From Pseudaeromonas sp041441555 (GTDB taxonomy: Bacteria; Pseudomonadota; Gammaproteobacteria; Enterobacterales; Aeromonadaceae): DNA of 12,281 bases. Below the pieces are notes generated by a model. The model was given only the letters and a program-made list of their open reading frames with translations. It had not been told where the DNA came from and did not search any database. The stretch is taken from positions 1 to 12,281 of the forward strand of contig JASDSW010000073.1 of the NCBI GenBank assembly GCA_041441555.1, written 5' to 3'. Made by a program: the position numbers and the translations under genes. Positions 1-7,396 of the stretch are shown one piece after another (positions within the stretch are counted from its first letter, which is position 1; every line of letters starts with the position of its first letter).

Positions 1-1186
1 TCACATCGAAATTGACTTCGGTGGCCACGTCAGCCTCATAGTCCACACCAGCCCAGCCAAAGCCGAACAGCTTCAAGAACTCATCCTTGTAGCCTTGGTA
101 ATCGGTGAGCTGGCTCAGGTTTTCGCTGGTGATCTGCGGCCACAGATCACGGCAGGCCTGCTGCACGTCATCGCGCAGCTCCCAGTCATCCATGCGGATA
201 CGGTTCTTCTCATCGGTCGGCGTCGCTTCGCCGGAGTAGAGGCGAGTCCAGAACATGCGCTGGATCTGCTCCAGGCACCCTTCGTGCAACCCCATCTTCT
301 TCATGATCTGGAACGACATGGCGATATAGAGCGGCATCACCGGGATGGCGGCCGAGGCCTGGGTGACCACGGATTTAAGCACGGCGACGTGAGCGGCGCC
401 CCCCTTGGCGGCCAGCTTGGCACCGATGGCGGCACTGGCGCGATCCAGGTCTTCCTTGGCGCGGCCCAGGGTGCCATGCCAGTAGATGGGCCAGGTCAGA
501 TCGGTGCCGATGTAGCTGTAGGCCACGCTCTTGGCGCCATCGGCCAGCACACCGGCAGCTTCCAGCGCGTTGATCCACAGCTCCCAGTCCTCACCGCCCA
601 TCACCTTGATGGTGCTGGCGATCTCTTCTTCGGAAGCCGGTTCAACCTGGGCCTCGATGATCACATCCTTGTTGGTGTCGATGGCCGTGGTCTTGTAAAC
701 CTCGCCGATGGGCTTGAGGGCTGAGCGGATCACTTCCCCGGTATCCGGCAGCTTGCGCACCGGCGAGGCCAGCGAGTAGACCACCAGATCGATCTGGCCG
801 AGATCCTGCTTGATGAGCTTGATCACCTGGTCACGGCATTCGTTGGAGAAGGCATCGCCATTGATGCTCTTGGCATACAGACCGGCTTCCTTGGCCGCCT
901 TGTCGAAGGCCGCCGCGTTATACCAACCGGCACTTCCGGTCTTCTTGTCGGTACCCGGCTTTTCGAAGAAAACACCGATGGTCGCCGCACCCGAGCCAAA
1001 GGCGGCGGTGATGCGCGAGGAGAGGCCATAGCCGGTAGAGGCGCCGATCACCAGCACGCGCTTCGGGCCATTTTCCAGTTTTCCCTTGCTCTGGATATAG
1101 GCGATCTGTTGACGCACATTGGCTTCACAGCCAGCCGGATGAGTCGTGGTGCAGATAAAGCCACGTACCTTGGGGGTAATGATCAT
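1..1186 (-). CDS. fabV: Enoyl-[ACP] reductase FabV (trans-2-enoyl-CoA reductase family), 3' end cut by window edge
   Basis: FabV catalyses the NADH-dependent last step of each fatty-acid elongation cycle (enoyl-ACP to acyl-ACP) in the cytoplasm. It is an enlarged SDR-type enzyme and is known for low sensitivity to triclosan. The minus-strand reading frame starts at the ATG at 1186 and begins MIITPKVRGFICTTTHPAGC. It has the glycine-rich nucleotide-binding loop GASTGYG at residues 48-54 and the family Tyr-X8-Lys active site, with Y235 and K244 in YWHGTLGRAK, the numbering known for FabV. The frame is still open at the last visible codons (VNFDV, about residue 395 of the roughly 400 expected), so only a few C-terminal residues are missing. 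A weak GAGA ribosome-binding site lies about 8 nt upstream. It is divergent from radD. No second enoyl reductase is visible here. Identification is very secure. Confidence 0.95.
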   Translation of the reverse strand, partial: MIITPKVRGFICTTTHPAGCEANVRQQIAYIQSKGKLENGPKRVLVIGASTGYGLSSRITAAFGSGAATIGVFFEKPGTDKKTGSAGWYNAAAFDKAAKEAGLYAKSINGDAFSNECRDQVIKLIKQDLGQIDLVVYSLASPVRKLPDTGEVIRSALKPIGEVYKTTAIDTNKDVIIEAQVEPASEEEIASTIKVMGGEDWELWINALEAAGVLADGAKSVAYSYIGTDLTWPIYWHGTLGRAKEDLDRASAAIGAKLAAKGGAAHVAVLKSVVTQASAAIPVMPLYIAMSFQIMKKMGLHEGCLEQIQRMFWTRLYSGEATPTDEKNRIRMDDWELRDDVQQACRDLWPQITSENLSQLTDYQGYKDEFLKLFGFGWAGVDYEADVATEVNFDV

Positions 1187-1393
1187 GGTCGGTTCTCTAG
1201 TCGGTTTTGGAAAAAAACGAACCAAATGATACACGATCGAAACGAATTTGGGATGTCTGATCAGTTGGCCGCTCCGGCCAGACAACGCGATGCCTCTGGC
1301 GCGTCATTCCGCTGCAGATCCGTCGCCACGTTTCCCAGACCCACACAACCGGCTAGAATGCCGCCTGGTTTTTCGTTGGATTGAGTCTGTCCC
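1187..1393. promoter_or_regulatory. Divergent fabV/radD promoter region
   Basis: These 207 bp separate the divergent starts of fabV and radD and must hold both promoters. On the plus strand TAGAAT at 1354-1359 is a fair -10 for radD, with a weak TTTCCC at 1331-1336 (17-bp spacer) as the -35. On the minus strand TATCAT at 1231-1226 is a possible -10 for fabV, but no good -35 is visible. A short dyad TGGCC-N5-GGCCA sits at 1266-1280. I see no recognisable FadR or FabR site. Confidence 0.35.
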
Positions 1394-3166
1394 ATGTTGG
1401 CACCGTTCACGCTTCGCCCCTACCAGCAGGATGCAGTCGACGCCGTGATCCGCCATTTTCGGCGCAGCCAGACGCCGGCCGTGGTGGTGCTGCCCACCGG
1501 GGCGGGCAAGAGTCTGGTCATCGCCGAATTGGCCCGCAAGGCCAAAGGGCGGGTGCTGGTGCTGGCGCACGTCAAGGAGCTGGTCGCGCAGAACCATGCC
1601 AAGTATCAGGCGCTGGGGATGCCCGACGGGTTGCAGGCCGATCTGTTTTCGGCCGGACTGGGCGAGAAGAACAGCCAGCGGCGGGTGGTGTTTGGCTCCA
1701 TTCAGTCGGTCGCCCGCAACTTGGAACAATTTCTCGAGCCCCACTCGCTGGTCATCATCGACGAGTGCCACCGGGTCGGCGAGGCCGATGAAGGGCAATA
1801 TCAGCAGTTGATCGCTCATCTGCGCCAGCACAACCCGGCAGTGAAGATCCTGGGGCTAACGGCAACCCCTTACCGGTTGGGCCTCGGCTACATCTACAAC
1901 TACCACTATCGCGGCATGGTGCGCAGCCGGGAGCCGCGTTTCTTCGGCGACTGTATCTTCGAGCTGCCGCTGCGCCAGATGATCCGCGAAGGCTTCTTGA
2001 CGCCACCGCGCCTCATCGATGCGCCGGCCGTCCACTACGACTTCAGCCGTCTGCTACCCCGCGACAACGGCCTGTTCAGCGAGCAGGATATCGAGCGCGA
2101 ACTCAAGCGCCAGGCCCGAGTCACGCCGCAGATCGTCCGTCAGCTCATCGACTACGCCCGTGACCGCCAGGGGGTGATGATCTTTGCCGCCACGGTGGAG
2201 CATGCCCGCGAGGTGACCGCCCTGCTGCACGATGGCGCCGCGGCTCTCATCACCGGCGAAACCCCGCTCGCCGAGCGGGATCGGCTGATCGACGCCTTCA
2301 AGGCACGGCAGTTGAAGTTTCTGGTCAATGTCGCCGTCCTGACCACCGGTTTTGATGCCCCTCATGTCGATCTCATCGCCGTGTTGCGCCCCACCGAGTC
2401 GGTCTCCTTGTACCAGCAGATCGTCGGTCGCGGCCTGCGGTTGGCCGAGGGCAAGCGGGAGTGTCTGATCCTCGATTACGCGGGCAACGCCTACGATCTC
2501 TATGCGCCCGAGGTCGGAGAGCCGAAACCGGCCGCCGATACGGTTCCGGTACAAGTGCTCTGTCCGGCATGCGGCTTTGCCAACCAGTTTTGGGGTCGTT
2601 TGGGAACCAATGGAGAGGTCATCGAGCATTTTGGCCGCCAATGTCACGGTTTTTTTGTCGATGACGATGGACATCGGGAATTTTGCGATTATCGTTTCCG
2701 GGCTAAATTTTGCGACCAGTGCGGCGCGGCCAATGATATCGCCGCGCGTCGCTGCCATGGCTGTGATGCCCTGCTGCTGGATGCCGACGATCGACTCAAG
2801 GCGGCCCTGGCCCTCAAAGATGCCAAAGTCATCCGTTGCGCCGGCATGAGCCTGCAGGCGACGCGCCGTCAGGGGCGTGAGCTGTTGCGGGTGACTTATC
2901 ACGACGAGGATGGCGCCGAGCTCAGCGAGAGTTTCGCCTTTGACTCACCCGGCAGCCTGCAGCGGCTGGAGCAACAATTGATCGCCCGCCACTGGCGGGC
3001 ACCGGGGCTGCATCCCCAATTACAGACTCTCTCCAGCGTGCTCGAAGCCGAGCCGCAGTTGCGTCATCCGGATTTCGTCATTGCCCGCAAGCAGGGGCAC
3101 GTCTGGCGCATCACCGAGAAAATTTTTGATTATCAGGGCCGCTTTCGGACTGCTTACGCCCTGTAA
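1394..3166 (+). CDS. radD: DNA repair helicase/ATPase RadD (YejH), SF2 family
   Basis: RadD is a cytoplasmic SF2 ATPase; the E. coli protein (586 aa) interacts with SSB and aids recombinational repair and radiation resistance. This 590-aa protein is near-collinear with it. Visible motifs are Walker A PTGAGKS (34-40), Walker B DECH (123-126), motif III TAT (156-158), motif V NVAVLTTGFDAP (312-323) and motif VI QQIVGRGLR (341-349). A C-terminal cysteine cluster (C390, C393, C417, C431, C440, C443, C454, C457) matches the family's zinc-binding region. The start at 1394 is chosen because MLAPFTLRPYQQ aligns with the known N terminus, although the ribosome-binding site is weak. dacB begins 13 bp downstream on the same strand, so the two are probably cotranscribed. 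The E. coli genes do not have this pairing, so a functional link between them is uncertain. Confidence 0.94.
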   Translation: MLAPFTLRPYQQDAVDAVIRHFRRSQTPAVVVLPTGAGKSLVIAELARKAKGRVLVLAHVKELVAQNHAKYQALGMPDGLQADLFSAGLGEKNSQRRVVFGSIQSVARNLEQFLEPHSLVIIDECHRVGEADEGQYQQLIAHLRQHNPAVKILGLTATPYRLGLGYIYNYHYRGMVRSREPRFFGDCIFELPLRQMIREGFLTPPRLIDAPAVHYDFSRLLPRDNGLFSEQDIERELKRQARVTPQIVRQLIDYARDRQGVMIFAATVEHAREVTALLHDGAAALITGETPLAERDRLIDAFKARQLKFLVNVAVLTTGFDAPHVDLIAVLRPTESVSLYQQIVGRGLRLAEGKRECLILDYAGNAYDLYAPEVGEPKPAADTVPVQVLCPACGFANQFWGRLGTNGEVIEHFGRQCHGFFVDDDGHREFCDYRFRAKFCDQCGAANDIAARRCHGCDALLLDADDRLKAALALKDAKVIRCAGMSLQATRRQGRELLRVTYHDEDGAELSESFAFDSPGSLQRLEQQLIARHWRAPGLHPQLQTLSSVLEAEPQLRHPDFVIARKQGHVWRITEKIFDYQGRFRTAYAL

Positions 3167-3179
3167 ACGAGGTTACACG

Positions 3180-4655
3180 ATGAAATTCTTGCCCCATCTG
3201 CTGCGCGCCACCCTGTTGCTGACCACCCTGGGTGCTGCCGTCTGCGCATCCGCCGCCATCCCGGTCCCGGAAGGGGCCCGCGTCGCCGTCGCCTACAAGA
3301 CCCCCGGGCAGAGTGACATCCAGGGGGTGCATACCGATGCCTTCATGATCCCGGCCTCCACCCAGAAGGTGCTGACGGCCACCGCCGCCTCGCTATTTTT
3401 GGGGCTCGACTGGCAGTTCAAGACTCGCCTGCTCGCCGAAGCCGGCGCCATGGAGCAGGCCAAGGCCAATGGCGGTGTGCTCAACGGCAATCTGGTGCTT
3501 GAGTTTAACGGCGCGCCGGATCTGACCCGTCAGGCGCTCATCAACCTGTTGCACTATGTTCGCCAGCAGGGCGTCACCCAGATCAATGGGGATCTGCTGC
3601 TCGATGTCAGCAACTACGCCGGTTACGATCGCGGCAACGGCTGGTCGTGGAACGATCTGCCGGTCTGCTTCACCGCCCCCGCCTCCGCCGTCATCATCGA
3701 TCGCAACTGTGTCTTCGCCGAGCTCAAGGCCAATCAGGTCGGTCAGATCGCCGAGCCCATGGTCAAGAGCGGGCAACCCATCACCATCACCAGCGAGGCT
3801 CAGGTGGTCACGCTGCAAGACTACTACTCCGGCTGCGAGCTGGAGGTCAATCTGGACTCCGGCAACAACTACCATCTGACCGGTTGCATTCCCGCGCAGA
3901 AGGACAAGCCCTGGCCGCTCTCCTTCGCCGTACAGGATCCCACCGTCTGGGGGATCAGCATCACCAGTTGGGCGGCGCAGAAGGCCGGACTGACCATCAG
4001 CGGCAAGGTGCAGTCGGTGCGCCACACCCCGGCCAATCTGGTGGAGCTGGCCCATGTCCCCTCGGCACCGCTCTCAAAATTGCTGGATCGCATGCTCAAG
4101 CGCTCCGACAACCTGATCGCCGACAGCCTGGCGCGCGCCCTGGGGCATCTCTACTTCAAGCGGCCGGCGACCTATGCCAGCGGCGCCGATGCCATTCGCG
4201 AGATCCTGCGCACCCGCGCCGGCATCGATCTGGGCTCCGCCCTGCTGGCCGACGGCTCAGGCCTCTCCGCCCACAATCTGATCAAGGCCAGCCAGATGCT
4301 GCAGGTCCTGGATTTCATCGCCCAGAATGATGGCCAGCTCAAGCTCATCGACAAGCTGCCGGTGGCCGGCATGAGCGGCACCCTCGGCTCTCGCGGCAGC
4401 GTGCAGATGCCACCGCTGGTCAAGAACGTCACCGCCAAGACCGGCACCCTGCAGAACGTCTCCAACCTGGCCGGCTTCATGACCACGGCCTCCGGACAGC
4501 GCAAGGCCTTCGTGGTGATGGTCAATGGGTTGACCTTCCCGCCCAAGGTGCGGCAAGCGCTCAAGGCCCACCGCATCGCTTCCCCGCACTACAAGTTCGA
4601 ACGAGCGGTGCTGGAGCAGATCTACCGCGAGCAGCCGCTGCAGTTGATTGACTGA
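3180..4655 (+). CDS. dacB: D-alanyl-D-alanine carboxypeptidase/endopeptidase PBP4 (DacB, peptidase family S13)
   Basis: PBP4 is a periplasmic class-C low-molecular-mass penicillin-binding protein that trims D-Ala from peptidoglycan stem peptides and cleaves cross-links. The 491-aa product has a signal peptide: basic MKFLPHLLR, a hydrophobic stretch, and an Ala-Ser-Ala site with probable cleavage after residue 25. All three serine penicillin-recognition motifs are present: STQK (S60-K63), SDN (309-311) and KTG (420-422). The long insert between the first two motifs is typical of DacB (E. coli protein 477 aa). The start at 3180 is preferred over an in-frame upstream start at 3081, which would overlap radD and bury the signal peptide. 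GAGG at 3169-3172 lies 7 nt upstream of the ATG. Spacing suggests cotranscription with radD. In some bacteria PBP4 loss induces AmpC beta-lactamase; whether that applies here cannot be judged. Confidence 0.94.
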   Translation: MKFLPHLLRATLLLTTLGAAVCASAAIPVPEGARVAVAYKTPGQSDIQGVHTDAFMIPASTQKVLTATAASLFLGLDWQFKTRLLAEAGAMEQAKANGGVLNGNLVLEFNGAPDLTRQALINLLHYVRQQGVTQINGDLLLDVSNYAGYDRGNGWSWNDLPVCFTAPASAVIIDRNCVFAELKANQVGQIAEPMVKSGQPITITSEAQVVTLQDYYSGCELEVNLDSGNNYHLTGCIPAQKDKPWPLSFAVQDPTVWGISITSWAAQKAGLTISGKVQSVRHTPANLVELAHVPSAPLSKLLDRMLKRSDNLIADSLARALGHLYFKRPATYASGADAIREILRTRAGIDLGSALLADGSGLSAHNLIKASQMLQVLDFIAQNDGQLKLIDKLPVAGMSGTLGSRGSVQMPPLVKNVTAKTGTLQNVSNLAGFMTTASGQRKAFVVMVNGLTFPPKVRQALKAHRIASPHYKFERAVLEQIYREQPLQLID

Positions 4656-4665
4656 TCCCGGTGCC

Positions 4666-4697
4666 ATGGCGGCTCGACTCCCATTCAGAGCCGCCAT
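4666..4697 (+). terminator. Hairpin terminator after dacB, poor U-tract
   Basis: A perfect 10-bp stem (ATGGCGGCTC at 4666-4675 with GAGCCGCCAT at 4688-4697) and a 12-nt loop start 10 bp after the dacB stop. The downstream sequence is C/T-rich rather than a run of T, so it is not a canonical intrinsic terminator. It may stop transcription weakly, protect the 3' end of the radD-dacB mRNA, or do both. Confidence 0.5.
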
Positions 4698-5008
4698 CCC
4701 CCCTCTCGCCCTTCTTATCGGCACCCAGCACGACCTCCCAGCCGCTGATTTTCATCATTTTTCGCACAGACGATCACGCCGTGGCTTTGCCCCCCGTTAG
4801 TACAGGTCACGCACCAAAATAGCCTCACCAGTGACTTCATCCACCCCTGAGAAAGTATCTAGAATTATATTTGTCATAATGACAATTTTGTCGCCACTCG
4901 CTCTGAAAAAATATCCCCATTGACCGTTGTCACACGGCCGCCGAAGGGGAAGAATAGGTGCCTCGGAGACGCTTGGAGCATGTCTCCACCGGAATTGCAG
5001 AGGCACAG
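4698..5008 (+). promoter_or_regulatory. alaA upstream region: promoter and leader
   Basis: No protein gene is convincing between the dacB hairpin and alaA. The centre (about 4840-4920) is markedly AT-rich. TGTCATAAT at 4872-4880 resembles an extended -10 element (TG-N-TATAAT with one mismatch) without a good -35. If used, it predicts a leader of about 120 nt. In that leader GGAGAC (4965-4970) pairs with GTCTCC (4982-4987), and GGTG at 4957-4960 can extend the stem. The alaA ribosome-binding site AGAGG (4999-5003) lies just after this hairpin. A perfect TATAAT also exists on the minus strand at 4869-4864. Confidence 0.4.
4871..4885. promoter_or_regulatory. Perfect 15-bp palindrome, candidate operator
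   Basis: TTGTCAT-A-ATGACAA is a perfect dyad with 7-bp arms and a single central base. It overlaps the extended -10-like element TGTCATAAT, so a dimeric repressor bound here would block that promoter. It does not match the FNR, Fur, LexA, TyrR or PurR consensus as I know them, so the regulator is unidentified. Confidence 0.45.
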
Positions 5009-6223
5009 ATGTATTCGATTGATAAAGCACACAAACTGGACAATGTCTGCTACGACATTCGCGGTCCGGTGCACAAGGAAGCTCGTCGTCTGGAAGACGA
5101 AGGGCACCGCATCCTGAAACTGAACATTGGTAACCCGGCCCCGTTCGGCTTTGATGCCCCCGAAGAGGTGATCAAGGACGTCATCGTCAACATGAGCCAG
5201 GGTCAGGGCTACTGTGATTCCAAGGGGTTGTTTGCCGCGCGCAAGGCGATTGCCCAGCACTATCAGCAAAAGGGGCTGCGCAAGGCCGACGTCGACGACA
5301 TCTACATCGGCAACGGTGCCTCGGAACTCATCGTCATGGCGATGCAGGCGCTGCTCAACAACGGCGACGAGATGCTGGTTCCAGCCCCCGACTACCCGCT
5401 ATGGACGGCGGCGGTGACCCTCTCCGGCGGCCATCCGGTGCACTACATCTGTGATGAGCAGGCCGACTGGTATCCGGATATCGACGACATCAAGAAGAAG
5501 ATCACGCCGAAGACCCGCGGCATCATCCTCATCAACCCCAACAACCCGACCGGCGCCGTCTACAGCACCGAGTTCCTGTTGGAGGTGATCGAGGTCGCCC
5601 GGCAGAACGAACTCATCATCTTCGCCGACGAGATCTACGACAAGATCATCTATGACGACATCGCCCATCACAGCATCTGTACCCTGTGCGACGATGTGCT
5701 GGTGGTGACCTTCAACGGCCTGTCCAAGGCCTATCGCGCTTGCGGCTTCCGCCAAGGCTGGATGATGGTCAGTGGTCCCAAGCAGCATGCCCGCGGTTAT
5801 ATCGACGGCCTGGAGATGCTGGCCTCGATGCGTCTGTGCGCCAACGTACCGATGCAGTTTGCCATTCAGACCGCGCTGGGCGGTTACCAGAGCATCAACG
5901 AGCTGATCCTGCCCGGCGGCCGCCTGCGTCGGCAACGCGATCTGGCCTGGGGGCTGGTCAATCAGATCCCCGGGGTCTCCTGCGTCAAACCCAAGGGGGC
6001 TCTGTACATGTTCCCGCGCCTCGATCCCAAGGTCTACCCCATCAAGGATGACCAGAAGATGGTGTTCGATCTGTTGCAGCAGGAAAAACTGCTGGTGGTG
6101 CAAGGTACTGGCTTCAACTGGCCAGCCCCGGATCACTTCCGCCTCGTCTTCCTGCCGCAGGAGGAGATACTGCAGGACGCGCTGGGTCGCCTGGCTCGTT
6201 TCCTCAAGAGTTATCATCAGTAA
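5009..6223 (+). CDS. alaA: Glutamate-pyruvate aminotransferase AlaA (YfbQ)
   Basis: AlaA is a cytoplasmic PLP-dependent class I aminotransferase that makes alanine from pyruvate and glutamate and is the main alanine-forming transaminase in E. coli. The 404-aa product matches the E. coli protein (405 aa) throughout. Visible residues are the PLP-binding Lys240 in GLSKAYR, the NPNNPTG loop (176-182), D207 in FADEIYD, which contacts the pyridine nitrogen, and a C-terminal arginine in FRLVFLP expected to bind the substrate carboxylate. The start at 5009 (MYSIDKAHKLDNVCYDIRGP) is chosen because it aligns with the family N terminus and has AGAGG 5 nt upstream; the frame stays open upstream to a GTG at about 4958, but that extension has no family support. 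A strong terminator follows. As in E. coli, yfbR lies downstream, here with an extra lipoprotein gene between. Confidence 0.95.
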   Translation: MYSIDKAHKLDNVCYDIRGPVHKEARRLEDEGHRILKLNIGNPAPFGFDAPEEVIKDVIVNMSQGQGYCDSKGLFAARKAIAQHYQQKGLRKADVDDIYIGNGASELIVMAMQALLNNGDEMLVPAPDYPLWTAAVTLSGGHPVHYICDEQADWYPDIDDIKKKITPKTRGIILINPNNPTGAVYSTEFLLEVIEVARQNELIIFADEIYDKIIYDDIAHHSICTLCDDVLVVTFNGLSKAYRACGFRQGWMMVSGPKQHARGYIDGLEMLASMRLCANVPMQFAIQTALGGYQSINELILPGGRLRRQRDLAWGLVNQIPGVSCVKPKGALYMFPRLDPKVYPIKDDQKMVFDLLQQEKLLVVQGTGFNWPAPDHFRLVFLPQEEILQDALGRLARFLKSYHQ

Positions 6224-6244
6224 TTGCGGCAACCGCCACCATCG

Positions 6245-6279
6245 CCGGGGGAAGCAGTCCGCTTCCCCCGGTTTTTTTT
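6245..6279 (+). terminator. Strong Rho-independent terminator after alaA
   Basis: CCGGGGGAAGC (6245-6255) pairs perfectly with GCTTCCCCCGG (6261-6271) around a 5-nt loop (AGTCC), followed by eight T residues (6272-6279). It lies 21 bp after the alaA stop, so the lipoprotein gene downstream probably has its own promoter. Confidence 0.93.
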
Positions 6280-6336
6280 ACCCGGCTCAGATGATACTGT
6301 AGCGCCTCGGTTTTTGTTCACGACGTCGAGAGTCTC

Positions 6337-6651
6337 ATGTCCCCAATGCGCCTTATCCTCCTTCCCCTCTCCGCCCTGCTGCTGACCGCCTGCGGCGAAC
6401 CCAGCGAAGCCGATATTCAACAGGCGCTGGAACGAGAGCTGACCCAGGCCAACCAGATGACGACGCTGGTCCTCGGCGAACAGGGCAAGATTGAAGTGGT
6501 CGCCGTGCATAAACTCGGCTGCGAAGCGGCGCAGGGCGCCTACGCCTGTACCGTCGAGGTGGAAACCAAACTGCCGGTGGTCGGTAGCCAGCGGCAAACC
6601 CAGCAGATCAAGGTCGCCGACGGCCAAGACGGTTGGGTCCTGGTCAAATAA
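6337..6651 (+). CDS. Small putative lipoprotein of unknown function
   Basis: A 104-aa product begins MSPMRLILLPLSALLLTACG, a typical lipoprotein signal: basic N terminus, hydrophobic core, and lipobox LTAC with the lipidated cysteine at residue 19. Gly follows that cysteine rather than Asp, which by the usual sorting rule favours the outer membrane. The mature part is about 85 residues: a charged, probably helical segment (22-40), then a beta-rich stretch with two cysteines (C62, C71) that could form a disulfide in the periplasm. I do not recognise a named family. The start at 6337 or the ATG nine bases later both leave a usable signal; GAGAG at 6328-6332 weakly favours the first. yfbR starts 34 bp downstream on the same strand, so the two are probably cotranscribed; E. 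coli has no equivalent gene between alaA and yfbR. Confidence 0.75.
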   Translation: MSPMRLILLPLSALLLTACGEPSEADIQQALERELTQANQMTTLVLGEQGKIEVVAVHKLGCEAAQGAYACTVEVETKLPVVGSQRQTQQIKVADGQDGWVLVK

Positions 6652-6685
6652 CCTCGTTTCCCGAATGACAGAGCCAGGAGTTGTC

Positions 6686-7285
6686 ATGCCGATCACCAGC
6701 CATTTTTTCGCCCAACTCTCGCGCATGAAGCTGATCTACCGCTGGCCGCTAATGCGCAATGTGCAACCCGAAAACATCAGCGAACACAGCCTGCAGGTGG
6801 CCATGGTGGCCCACGCCATGGCACTCATCGAAAATCGCAAGTTCGGCGGCCAGCTGGATCCCAATCAGATCGCCGTGATGGCGCTCTACCATGATGCCAC
6901 CGAGGTGCTGACCGGTGATCTGCCGACCCCCATCAAGTACCACAATCCGGCTATCGCCAGCGAATACAAGAAGATTGAAAAATTGGCCGAACAGCGGTTG
7001 CTGGCCATGCTGCCGGCGGAATTTATCGAGGATTTTCGCCCCCTGCTCGACTCCAGCCAACAGGAGCTGGCGGCGGCTCGACTGGTCAAGGCCGCCGATA
7101 CCCTCTGCGCCTACAGCAAGTGTCTGGAGGAGCTGGCCGCCGGCAACCATGAGTTTGAGCTGGCCAAGCGGCGCCTGGAAAAAATGCTCGACGAGCGCAT
7201 GACGCCGACGGTGCGCTACTTCCTCGAGGTCTTCATGCCCAGCTTTGCCCTGACCCTGGATGAAATGAGCCTCGAACGCGACTAA
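6686..7285 (+). CDS. yfbR: 5'-deoxynucleotidase YfbR (HD-domain)
   Basis: YfbR is a metal-dependent HD-domain phosphohydrolase that dephosphorylates deoxyribonucleoside 5'-monophosphates in the cytoplasm and takes part in dUMP supply and dNTP balance. The 199-aa product equals the E. coli length. Conserved residues, shifted by one relative to E. coli, are R19-W20, H34 in SEHSLQ, H69-D70 in YHDATEV, E73, D78 and D138: the full metal and substrate set. The start at 6686 has an excellent AGGAG (6676-6680) 5 nt upstream. The alaA-yfbR neighbourhood is known from E. coli, but here a lipoprotein gene and a strong terminator separate them. Confidence 0.96.
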   Translation: MPITSHFFAQLSRMKLIYRWPLMRNVQPENISEHSLQVAMVAHAMALIENRKFGGQLDPNQIAVMALYHDATEVLTGDLPTPIKYHNPAIASEYKKIEKLAEQRLLAMLPAEFIEDFRPLLDSSQQELAAARLVKAADTLCAYSKCLEELAAGNHEFELAKRRLEKMLDERMTPTVRYFLEVFMPSFALTLDEMSLERD

Positions 7286-7316
7286 AAATCCCCCATCCGC
7301 CGAGGGTCGGTCGCAA

Positions 7317-7334
7317 CTTTCATCATTCTGTCAT
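7317..7334 (+). promoter_or_regulatory. Pho-box-like direct repeat upstream of the DUF945 gene
   Basis: CTTTCAT-CATT-CTGTCAT has the PhoB-site geometry: two 7-bp repeats 4 bp apart, in direct orientation. The second repeat is a perfect CTGTCAT and the first differs by one base. Against the E. coli consensus I count 15 of 18 matches. CATCCT at 7345-7350 is a poor -10 candidate at the 10-nt spacing seen in phoA. It lies 62 bp upstream of the next start codon, so it could make the DUF945 gene phosphate-responsive. This is inference from one site. Confidence 0.4.
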
Positions 7335-7396
7335 ACCCATGCCGCATCCTAGTGCCCGTCCGGTCGACCCATCGACCTCTCACTGGCAAGGATGCT

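Noticed and set aside
95..724. Plus-strand open frame of 209 codons
   Set aside because: Antisense to fabV, whose catalytic Tyr-X8-Lys lies in this interval on the minus strand.
1266..1280. TGGCC-N5-GGCCA dyad in the fabV/radD spacer
   Set aside because: Only 5-bp arms in GC-rich DNA; too likely by chance to call an operator.
2054..2902. Long minus-strand open frame (282 codons)
   Set aside because: It lies wholly inside radD, which has every SF2 motif in frame on the plus strand; long antisense frames are expected in GC-rich coding DNA.
3393..4055. Minus-strand open frame of 220 codons
   Set aside because: Antisense shadow of dacB; no recognisable domain and composition typical of a reverse-complement frame.
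4980..5117. 45-codon upstream frame overlapping the alaA start
   Set aside because: The GGAG is only 1 nt from its ATG, the peptide is a shifted reading of the conserved AlaA N terminus, and nothing suggests translation.
5399..6232. Minus-strand open frame of 277 codons
   Set aside because: Antisense shadow of alaA, which is conserved over its full length on the plus strand.
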